5,282 bases of DNA. It comes from an uncultured Bacilli bacterium. Lineage in GTDB: Bacteria > Bacillota_I > Bacilli_A > RF39 > UBA660. The position numbers and the translations under genes were made by a program. A model generated the notes under the pieces. It was not told the DNA's origin and searched no databases. It saw only the letters and a program-made list of their open reading frames with translations. Numbering within the stretch: position 1 is the stretch's first letter; each line of letters starts with the position of its first letter. The stretch covers positions 1-5,282 of the forward strand of contig CANQZH010000085.1 in the NCBI GenBank assembly GCA_947628245.1, in the 5' to 3' direction. Of the stretch, positions 1 to 5,282 are shown piece after piece.

Positions 1-19
1 TTCATTAAAAATTAGGTAC

Positions 20-40
20 AATGGTGTTATACCATTTTTT
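20..40 (+). terminator. Probable rho-independent terminator upstream of rnc
   Basis: Bases 20-26 (AATGGTG) pair with 30-36 (TACCATT), including one G-U pair, around a 3-base loop. A run of six T follows at 35-40. This is the form of an intrinsic terminator for a plus-strand gene ending just left of the window. The stem is short and AT-rich, so strength is uncertain. Its right arm overlaps a second perfect hairpin (33-55), so the two cannot form together. Confidence 0.5.
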
Positions 41-55
41 GATGCTCAAAAAATG
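33..55. repeat. Perfect 10-bp inverted repeat, 3-base loop
   Basis: CATTTTTTGA at 33-42 is exactly complementary in reverse to TCAAAAAATG at 46-55, with TGC between. Read on the minus strand it is equally a hairpin. It overlaps the right arm and T-run of the hairpin at 20-40. It could be an alternative fold of the same terminator region. No coding function is visible here. Confidence 0.6.
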
Positions 56-141
56 CCATAACTTGCTAAACATTATACCATGAGTTCTTTCTTTTTTTAT
101 GTTTTCCGATAAATTTAAACTCCGTCACTAATTTTCCTTAA

Positions 142-170
142 TTTACTTTTTTAAAGATATTTAGTATAAT
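142..170 (+). promoter_or_regulatory. Sigma-A-type promoter of the rnc-smc operon
   Basis: A perfect TATAAT -10 box lies at 165-170. TTTACT at 142-147 matches the -35 consensus TTGACA at four of six positions, and the spacer is 17 bases. Transcription would begin near base 177, leaving an 18-base leader before the ATG at 195. This placement also argues against the GTG at 183 as start, because only about 6 bases would precede it in the transcript. Confidence 0.75.
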
Positions 171-194
171 GTTTTTACGAAAGTGGTGAAGCAA

Positions 195-851
195 ATGAAC
201 TTTGATTCTTTTTTTCAAAAGTATAATATTAAAATTAAAAATAAAAATTTAATGATTCAAGCTTTTACTCATAGTTCTTATTCAAATGAACATCATACTA
301 AAAATTATGAACGTTTAGAGTTTTTAGGTGATGCGGTTTTACAATTAATAACTAGTGAATATTTTTATTTAAATACTAATTTAAAAGAAGGGGCAATGAG
401 TAAAGAAAGGGCTTGTTTTGTTTGTGAAAAAGCTTTAGCAACTTATGCTAAGAAAATAGGTTTAGATAAATATATTTTAGTTGGTAAAGGACAAATGAAA
501 GATGTTAATGATACAATTATTGCTGATGTTTTTGAAAGTGTTTTAGGAGCTGTTTATTTAGACTGTGGTTTTGATGTTGCTAAGAAATATGCTGATGAAA
601 TAATTTTACCATTTATTAAATGTGATACTCATTTTTTAAGAGATTATAAATCTTTACTTCAAGAATTAGTTCAAACTGATCGAGAAAGTTTAACTTATGA
701 ATTAGTTAGTGAAACAGGACCATCTCACGATAAAGAATTTGTTATGAATGTCGTTATTGATGGAATAGTCTATGGCAGGGGTGTTGGCAAAAGCAAAAAA
801 GAAGCTGAACAACAAGCAGCAAAGAATGCTTATCAAAAAAGGGCGAAGTAG
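195..851 (+). CDS. rnc: Ribonuclease III
   Basis: RNase III cleaves double-stranded RNA in the cytoplasm, maturing rRNA precursors and cutting structured mRNAs. The protein is 218 residues from the ATG at 195, a normal length. Numbered from that start, the catalytic domain carries the signature ERLEFLGDAV (39-48, with acidic E39 and D46) and the second acidic pair in DVFESVLGA (D111, E114); all metal-binding acids are present. A double-stranded-RNA-binding domain fills about 149-214, ending in the typical GKSKKEAEQQAA helix. An in-frame GTG at 183 would add four residues, but GGTGA at 185-189 is a well-placed ribosome binding site for the ATG, so I prefer 195. rnc is first in the operon, and smc follows 7 bases after its TAG stop. 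No damage is seen. Confidence 0.96.
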   Translation: MNFDSFFQKYNIKIKNKNLMIQAFTHSSYSNEHHTKNYERLEFLGDAVLQLITSEYFYLNTNLKEGAMSKERACFVCEKALATYAKKIGLDKYILVGKGQMKDVNDTIIADVFESVLGAVYLDCGFDVAKKYADEIILPFIKCDTHFLRDYKSLLQELVQTDRESLTYELVSETGPSHDKEFVMNVVIDGIVYGRGVGKSKKEAEQQAAKNAYQKRAK

Positions 852-855
852 GTGA
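850..855 (+). promoter_or_regulatory. Ribosome binding site of smc overlapping the rnc stop
   Basis: AGGTGA at 850-855 matches the 3' part of the consensus Shine-Dalgarno sequence and overlaps the last two bases of the rnc stop codon (849-851). Its GG core sits 6 bases before the smc ATG. The same GGTGA form is used before rnc. The overlap suggests that smc translation is coupled to termination on rnc. Confidence 0.7.
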
Positions 856-858
856 ATT

Positions 859-3795
859 ATGAAATTAAAAAGCATTAGAATTAATGGCTTTAAATCCTTT
901 GCTGATAAAATTGATTTAGAATTTAAAAGTAATATTACGGCTATTGTAGGTCCTAATGGATCGGGAAAAAGTAATATTGTTGATGCAGTAAAATGGGTTT
1001 TAGGCGAACAATCAGTTAAAAGTTTAAGAGGCTCTAAAGAAATGGTTGATGTTATATTTTCCGGTAGTGAAGAGCGAAATCCTTTAAAAAGAGCCGAAGT
1101 AGCTTTAGAATTTGATAATTCTAGTCATTTTTTAAATACTGATTTAGAAACTGTTGAAATTAAAAGAATTTTATATAAAACTGGTGAAAGTGAATATTAT
1201 ATTAATAATGCCAAAGTTAGATTAAAAGATATAACTAATCTTTTTTTAGATAGTGGAATTGGTAATGATTCACTAAATATTATTAGTCAAGGTAGTATTG
1301 AACAAATTGTTATTTCTAAACCTGAAGAAAGAAGAGTAATATTAGAAAGTGCTAGTAAAGTTTTAAAGTATAAAACAAGAAAAGTTGAAAGTTTAAAAAA
1401 ATTAGAAAAAGCTAGTGATAATTTAGAAAAAGTTGATTTAGTTATTCAAGAATTAGAAGTTAATTTAGACCCTTTAAAAAAACAAAGTGAAGAAGCAAAG
1501 ATTTATTTATCTATTTTAAATGAATATGAAGAAATTGATCGAGCTTTAACTACTTATGATATTAAAAAATATAATGAAGAATTAGAAGAATTAGAACAAA
1601 AAGTGAAAGATTTAGAAGAACAAAAATTAAATATTGAATCCTCTAATACTTTAGATAATAGTAAATTAGAAAATTATAAAGCTAGAAGTTTAGAGTTAGA
1701 TGAACAAATAGAACAACTTAATGAAGAATATACTAAATTAACTGAACAATTAGCTCTTTTAGCGAGCGATAAAGCATTAATTTTAGAAAGAAAAAAATAT
1801 GCTGTTGATGAAGAAAAAGTTGATGAACAATATTTATTAGATAAAGAAAAAGAAGAGGCTTTAGAAAAAGAAAAAGAATTAGTATCTTTTAATTTAAAAA
1901 CTAAAGAAGAAAATTTAAAAGAAATAAATAGTGAATTAAGTAAAATTGATGAAGAAAATTTAATTTTAAATAATAAAAAAAGAAATAATGATTTAGTATA
2001 TCAAAATAAAATAAGAGAAGAAGTTTTATTAGAAAATAAAATTGAGATTTTAAAAAATAATATTGCTTTAGATGTTAATATGCCAGTTGCGGTAAAAAAT
2101 ATTTTACATAATCCTCGTTTAAAAGGAATTATTGGAACTATTGGAAAATTAATTGAAGTTAAAGCTGATTATAGCCTAGCTATTAATGTTGCTTTAGGAA
2201 GTTCTTCTAATTTTGTTGTTGTTGAAGATGAAAGAAAAGTTAAAGATGCAATTAATTATTTAAAAGATAGTCATTTAGGAAGAGTAACTTTTTTTCCTTT
2301 AAATATTATTAAAGGAAGAAAGATAAGTGACGAAATAATTAATGAAGCTAAGAAAAGTAATGGTTTTATAGGTGTTGCTAGTGATTTAGTAACTTATGAT
2401 AATAAATATCAAAATATTATTGAAAATCAATTAGGTAATATTTTAGTTACTAAAGATATGGATACGATGAATAGTTTAGCTAAAAGTTTAAATTATAAAT
2501 ATCGGATTGTATCTTTAGATGGAGAAATTGTTCACGCGGGTGGTAGTATAACAGGTGGAATTTTAAAAACTAATAATTCTTTAAATGATCAATTAGAATT
2601 AGAGAAAAAAGAAAGTGAATTAAAGTTTTTAAAATTAGAAAAAGAAAAATTAAATAAACTTAATGAAACATTAAATAATGATTTAGAAAATAATCAGAAA
2701 CAAAGATTAGATGTAGCTAATAAACAATATTTAGTTAATTTAGAAGTTAATGATTTACAAAATAAATTAAATGAACTTGTAAAAGATTTAGAAATAGTTA
2801 AACAAAGTCTTAAGAGGACTGATACTTTAAAAAATGGTGGTTTAGAAAAAGAATTAGATGATTTGTTTAAAAAGGAACAAGAAGTTGCTACTAATAAAGA
2901 ATTAACAAGTGTTAAAATTAAGAAATTAAGACAAGAAAGAAGTGAGATAGCTAGTAATTTAGCTGAAGAAGAATTAGCTTATCGAAAGAAAAATAGTGAA
3001 TTACATAATATTGTTAGTAGTTTAAATGAATTAGAAATTAAAAAGAATAAGATTGATATTAATATGGATTATTTACTTAATCATTTAAGCGATGAATATC
3101 ATATTACTTTTGATAAAGCTAAAACGATGTATATTTTAGATATGAATTATGATTTAGCTAAAGAAAATGCTAAAAAATTAAAAAATCAATTAAGTAATTA
3201 TCAAATGGTTAATTTAGGAAGTATTGATGAATTTAATCGAGTAAATGAAAGATATGAATTTTTAAATAGTCAAAAACAAGATTTAGTTGTAGCTATTGAT
3301 GAATTAAAAAATATTATTAAAGATATGGATGAAAAAATGATTGAAAGGTTAACTAAAACTTTTGATTTAATTTCTAAAGAATTTGAAATTGTCTTTAAGA
3401 ATTTATTTAAAGGTGGAAGAGGAATGCTTAAGTTAACTGATCCTGATAATATTTTAGAATCAGGTATAGAAATAGTTGCGGAACCTCCAGGTAAAAAACT
3501 TAATAATATAGCTCTTTTATCAGGTGGTGAGAAAACTTTAACGGCTATAGCTTTATTGTTTGCTATTTTAAATGTTTTTCCCGTACCTTTTTGTATCTTA
3601 GATGAAGTAGAAGCAGCTTTAGATGAAGCTAATGTTGATACTTTTGGTAAATATTTACAAGAACAAAAAGATAAAAGTGAATATATTTTAATTACTCATA
3701 AGAAAAGAACAATGGAATATGCTGATACATTATATGGCATAACAATGCAAGAAAAAGGAGTATCTAAAATTGTAAGTGTAAAATTAGAAGATTAA
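859..3795 (+). CDS. smc: Chromosome segregation protein SMC, short-arm form
   Basis: SMC is the ATPase of bacterial condensin. It dimerises at its hinge, works with ScpA and ScpB, and loops and compacts the chromosome. All family parts are present in order. They are an N-terminal ATPase lobe with Walker A GPNGSGKS (31-38) and Q-loop IISQG (141-145), a coiled coil (about 165-405), and a hinge (about 410-567) closing in GGSITGG. A second coiled coil follows (about 570-830), then a C-terminal lobe with ABC signature LLSGGEKT (886-893), Walker B CILDE (912-916), D-loop ALDEAN (920-925) and H-loop ITHKK. At 978 residues it is about 200 shorter than typical Bacillus SMC (about 1,186). The loss falls in the coiled-coil arms, and Mycoplasma SMCs are similarly short. 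The 2.9-kb frame is intact despite many A-runs. The scpA, scpB and ftsY genes are not in the window. Confidence 0.97.
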   Translation: MKLKSIRINGFKSFADKIDLEFKSNITAIVGPNGSGKSNIVDAVKWVLGEQSVKSLRGSKEMVDVIFSGSEERNPLKRAEVALEFDNSSHFLNTDLETVEIKRILYKTGESEYYINNAKVRLKDITNLFLDSGIGNDSLNIISQGSIEQIVISKPEERRVILESASKVLKYKTRKVESLKKLEKASDNLEKVDLVIQELEVNLDPLKKQSEEAKIYLSILNEYEEIDRALTTYDIKKYNEELEELEQKVKDLEEQKLNIESSNTLDNSKLENYKARSLELDEQIEQLNEEYTKLTEQLALLASDKALILERKKYAVDEEKVDEQYLLDKEKEEALEKEKELVSFNLKTKEENLKEINSELSKIDEENLILNNKKRNNDLVYQNKIREEVLLENKIEILKNNIALDVNMPVAVKNILHNPRLKGIIGTIGKLIEVKADYSLAINVALGSSSNFVVVEDERKVKDAINYLKDSHLGRVTFFPLNIIKGRKISDEIINEAKKSNGFIGVASDLVTYDNKYQNIIENQLGNILVTKDMDTMNSLAKSLNYKYRIVSLDGEIVHAGGSITGGILKTNNSLNDQLELEKKESELKFLKLEKEKLNKLNETLNNDLENNQKQRLDVANKQYLVNLEVNDLQNKLNELVKDLEIVKQSLKRTDTLKNGGLEKELDDLFKKEQEVATNKELTSVKIKKLRQERSEIASNLAEEELAYRKKNSELHNIVSSLNELEIKKNKIDINMDYLLNHLSDEYHITFDKAKTMYILDMNYDLAKENAKKLKNQLSNYQMVNLGSIDEFNRVNERYEFLNSQKQDLVVAIDELKNIIKDMDEKMIERLTKTFDLISKEFEIVFKNLFKGGRGMLKLTDPDNILESGIEIVAEPPGKKLNNIALLSGGEKTLTAIALLFAILNVFPVPFCILDEVEAALDEANVDTFGKYLQEQKDKSEYILITHKKRTMEYADTLYGITMQEKGVSKIVSVKLED

Positions 3796-3857
3796 TATTT
3801 TCTAATTTTTTTAAATTTTAGCTAAACCATTAAGTTAGTTATTTATTAATTTTTTTA

Positions 3858-3866
3858 TGCTAAAAT
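3858..3866 (+). promoter_or_regulatory. Extended -10 promoter of the HTH regulator
   Basis: TGC followed by TAAAAT (3861-3866) fits an extended -10 element, five of six bases matching TATAAT. No good -35 is seen at the right distance, which extended -10 promoters tolerate. Transcription would start near 3873. The ribosome binding site GAGG (3879-3882) lies 6 bases before the ATG at 3889. The -10 lies inside an inverted repeat, CTAAAA (3860-3865) with TTTTAG (3869-3874), a possible operator. Confidence 0.5.
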
Positions 3867-3888
3867 TTTTTTAGAAAAGAGGTATATT

Positions 3889-4670
3889 ATGAACAAAGAA
3901 AAAATTGCCCAATTAATTTATGAATTACGTAAAGAAAAAGGTTTAACTCAAAAAGAACTTGCTGAAAAACTTTTTATAAGTGAACAAGCTATAAGTAAGT
4001 GGGAAAGAAAAATATGTCTTCCTGATTTAACAACTTTTAAAGAACTAGCTAAAATTTTTGATATAAGTGTAGCTGAATTAATATCTGGTGAAAGAATAAA
4101 AAATGATAATAAATTAGAACAAATTGATGAAATATATTTAGATAATTTACAAAAAGAAAAGAAGAAAAATTTTTTTAAAACAATAGTAATTAGTTTTATT
4201 TTAATTATTTTTATAGGATTAAGTATTTTTTTCTTTAATATCAAAAAATATTTGTTTATGAATTTACAGGAAATACGTTACATTATCATTTAGAAGGTTT
4301 AGCTATTTTTTCGGATAAAGACTGTTTAATAAGATTTAATAATTTTGCTAAAGATTATAATTTTCCTTTTGATGATGATTTAATTAAGAAGGCTAGTATA
4401 ACTATTTATATCGATGAAAAAGAAGTATTTAAAAGTGTTTATTCAAGTCCTAAAAATTTTTTAAAATGGTTAGATGAAGTATTTATCGAATTTAAAGGTA
4501 ATCCTAATAAAAATTGTCAAGAAAATTGTTTAGGGCCAAATTTTTATAAGATTAATAAAAAAACATTTCCAAAAAAGATAAAAGTAATAATGGAGTATTG
4601 TGATACTGATAATTGTTATGAAGAAGAATTTAAAATAGATGAAAAAATTTTAGCTTCTAATGGGTATTAA
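3889..4670 (+). pseudogene. XRE-family HTH regulator with membrane anchor, frameshifted
   Basis: The first frame (3889-4293, 134 residues) starts with a Cro/CI-type helix-turn-helix at about 6-66, including the recognition region EQAISKWER (32-40) and LPDLTTFKELAKIFDIS. A charged linker (about 70-95) and one hydrophobic membrane segment (about 95-117) follow. The frame then stops after a short tail (residues 121-134) unlike a domain. The -1 frame is open from 4239 to the TAA at 4668-4670 and reads on as a plausible domain, for example IFVYEFTGNTLHYHLEGLAI. Restoring one A in the run at 4243-4248 would join the parts into about 260 residues. The second part has no usable start or ribosome site, so it is a continuation rather than a gene. 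Five cysteines lie in this domain, including NCQENC and YCDTDNC. The likely role is a membrane-tethered DNA-binding regulator; the signal is unknown. A sequencing error or programmed frameshift cannot be excluded. Confidence 0.72.
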
Positions 4671-4672
4671 AA

Positions 4673-4693
4673 AAGACAAATATTAATTGTCTT
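4673..4693 (-). terminator. Terminator of the fic gene, between convergent genes
   Basis: AAGACAA (4673-4679) and TTGTCTT (4687-4693) form a perfect 7-bp stem with a 7-base loop. On the minus strand the stem runs into six consecutive T, as in an intrinsic terminator, and the stop codon of the fic remnant (4683-4685) lies inside the loop. On the plus strand no T-run follows, so it would be a poor terminator for the HTH gene, which ends at 4670. Confidence 0.65.
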
Positions 4694-5088
4694 CTAAGAA
4701 AAAGTTAACTATTTTTTCACAATTATCTTGGTTATTTAAACAAGTATCTATTAAATAGCCTTTTTCTTTAGTTGTTTGATATCTTTGGATACCTCTTAAA
4801 TAAAAATCTTTATTTCGATCTTCAATATAAAATGGCATTATATTATTATATAAACATTTGCGAAACATAATTATTCTACCTACGCGACCATTTCCATCTT
4901 GAATAGGATGAATTTGTTCAAATCTAACGTGAAATTCAATAATATCTTCTAATGTTTTTTTAGGTATTGTCATACCATTTTAATAAGTTTTTTATATCTT
5001 TTGAAACATTACTTGGGAGAGATGTTACAATATTTCCAACAAAATTTTTTTTATATTCACCAACATTAAACCATTCTTTTTCACTATC
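4683..5088 (-). pseudogene. Fic-domain protein, 5'-truncated and frameshifted
   Basis: Fic proteins usually transfer AMP or another nucleotide part to target proteins; many are toxins or stress regulators. The remnant reads in two frames. From 5088 to the stop at 4960-4962 it gives DSEKEWFNVGEYKKNFVGN and on to LLKWYDNT. From 4973 to 4683 it gives a 96-residue piece with KKTLEDIIEFHVRFEQ, the catalytic motif HPIQDGNGRVGR (bases 4875-4910) and the family tail KGYLIDTCLNNQDN. Removing one base near the A7 run at 4955-4961 joins them into KWYDNTKKTLEDII, which matches the usual family layout. The catalytic His, Gly-Asn-Gly and both Arg are kept; the usual Phe after HP is Ile. The N-terminal half, roughly 100 or more residues, is missing where an insertion sequence begins. 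I infer a dead gene. The 96-residue frame could in principle be translated from the ATG at 4971-4973, but it lacks most of the Fic fold. Confidence 0.82.
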
Positions 5089-5119
5089 TTAGTTTTGGGT
5101 GTAAATTTTTTTCGCAGGT

Positions 5120-5159
5120 AAAATAGTAGTTATTGGCTTAAATAGTCAACTACTATTTT
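5120..5159. repeat. 12-bp perfect inverted repeat at the transposase 3' end
   Basis: AAAATAGTAGTT (5120-5131) is the exact reverse complement of AACTACTATTTT (5148-5159), separated by 16 bases. On the plus strand the stem is followed by T-rich DNA (5155-5160 all T but one, then CTATTT), fitting an intrinsic terminator. That would stop transcription entering the element from the fic side. On the minus strand the stem overlaps the last codons and stop of the transposase and ends in TTTT, so it may also end the transposase message. Confidence 0.7.
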
Positions 5160-5282
5160 TTCTATTTCACCCCAATGTCCACTTTCTTGATAACACCTTA
5201 AAGTTATTAAATAATTTGCTCCATCAACACTCCATCTCATTCCTGCTTGTTTTAATCTTTGTTGAACAATTATTTTATTGGA
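5130..5282 (-). CDS. Transposase, C-terminal 50 residues (5' end beyond window)
   Basis: An open minus-strand frame enters from the right edge and ends at the TAA 5130-5132. Its 50 residues include QQRLKQAGMRWSVDGANYL and LRCYQESGHW. An RLK-x-x-GMRWS-x-x-GA pattern followed by LR and a final tryptophan region resembles the C-terminus of DDE transposases of the ISKra4-like kind. The family assignment rests on memory of that motif only and is tentative. The catalytic acids lie outside the window, so I cannot tell whether the element is active. Its stop codon lies at the edge of a 12-bp inverted-repeat hairpin. Confidence 0.7.
   Translation of the reverse strand, partial: SNKIIVQQRLKQAGMRWSVDGANYLITLRCYQESGHWGEIEKIVVDYLSQ

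Larger units (their letters stand above)
5092..5282 (-). mobile_element. End of an insertion sequence inserted in the fic gene
   Basis: The fic homology stops abruptly at about 5088. A short non-coding stretch follows, then the 3' end of a transposase on the same strand. This is the arrangement of an IS end. The outer tip is most likely GGGTGT at 5097-5102, with 5089-5096 belonging to the target or a target duplication. The exact boundary is uncertain by several bases because the other end lies outside the window. The non-coding stretch (about 5097-5129) includes a T-run and one arm of a strong hairpin. Confidence 0.65.

Noticed and set aside
1..15. Possible last codons of an upstream plus-strand gene (reading FIKN then TAG at 13-15)
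   Set aside because: It fits a terminator starting at base 20, and acpP or plsX often precede rnc, but four codons are too few to call a gene.
183..194. GTG at 183 as the rnc start
   Set aside because: It lies only about 6 bases after the predicted transcription start with no ribosome site, whereas GGTGA at 185-189 serves the ATG at 195.
3822..3860. Possible terminator after smc (CTAAAC/GTTAG stem with a bulge, then T-rich DNA)
   Set aside because: The stem is only five pairs with a bulge and the T-rich stretch is broken by A; too weak to call.
4227..4233. TTTTTTC slippery heptamer for programmed -1 frameshifting
   Set aside because: Slipping here puts the ribosome into the TAA at 4236-4238 within two codons, so it cannot yield the extended protein.
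3948..4244. Minus-strand open frame of 98 codons
   Set aside because: It lies wholly opposite the HTH regulator, has low-complexity Ile/Lys/Ser/Leu composition and no recognisable domain; it is a shadow of the real gene.
3889..5088. HTH regulator plus Fic as a toxin-antitoxin pair
   Set aside because: The genes are convergent, not co-transcribed, both are broken, and the regulator is membrane-anchored; nothing supports a functional pair.
1..5282. CRISPR array, tRNA or rRNA genes, riboswitch
   Set aside because: No regularly spaced repeats, no tRNA-like cloverleaf and no GC-rich structured RNA stretch were seen on either strand.

Overview
The window comes from a very AT-rich, low-GC Gram-positive relative, probably Bacillota of the Bacilli, Erysipelotrichales or RF39/Mollicutes-like kind. 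The evidence is the strong A/T third-position bias, the rnc-smc gene pair and a short Mollicutes-sized SMC. Tryptophan is encoded by TGG, and no TGA falls inside a reading frame, so the genetic code looks standard. The host name is inference.

Left and centre (about 1-3795) hold an intact housekeeping operon. A terminator-like hairpin (20-40) closes whatever lies upstream. A sigma-A type promoter (-35 at 142-147, -10 at 165-170) drives rnc (RNase III), and smc (chromosome condensation ATPase) starts 7 bases after the rnc stop. The proposed rnc start is the ATG at 195, not the GTG at 183. Nothing typical, such as ftsY, follows smc.

The right third (about 3796-5282) is an eroding accessory region. 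First comes an XRE-type helix-turn-helix regulator with one membrane segment. Its reading frame breaks in a six-A run near 4243-4248, and its C-terminal domain continues in the -1 frame to a stop at 4668-4670. Next, on the minus strand and convergent with it, is the 3' part of a Fic-domain gene. It keeps the catalytic Fic motif but is split by a +1 frameshift near a seven-A run (4955-4961). Its 5' half is cut off at about 5089-5097 by the end of an insertion sequence. The last 50 codons of that element's transposase run off the right edge on the minus strand.

The housekeeping pair supplies dsRNA processing and chromosome compaction. The regulator and Fic genes are accessory and appear broken. 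I found no convincing previously undescribed system. The most interesting points are the split membrane-anchored regulator with a cysteine-bearing C-terminal domain, and the cluster of disruptions beside a perfectly intact operon.
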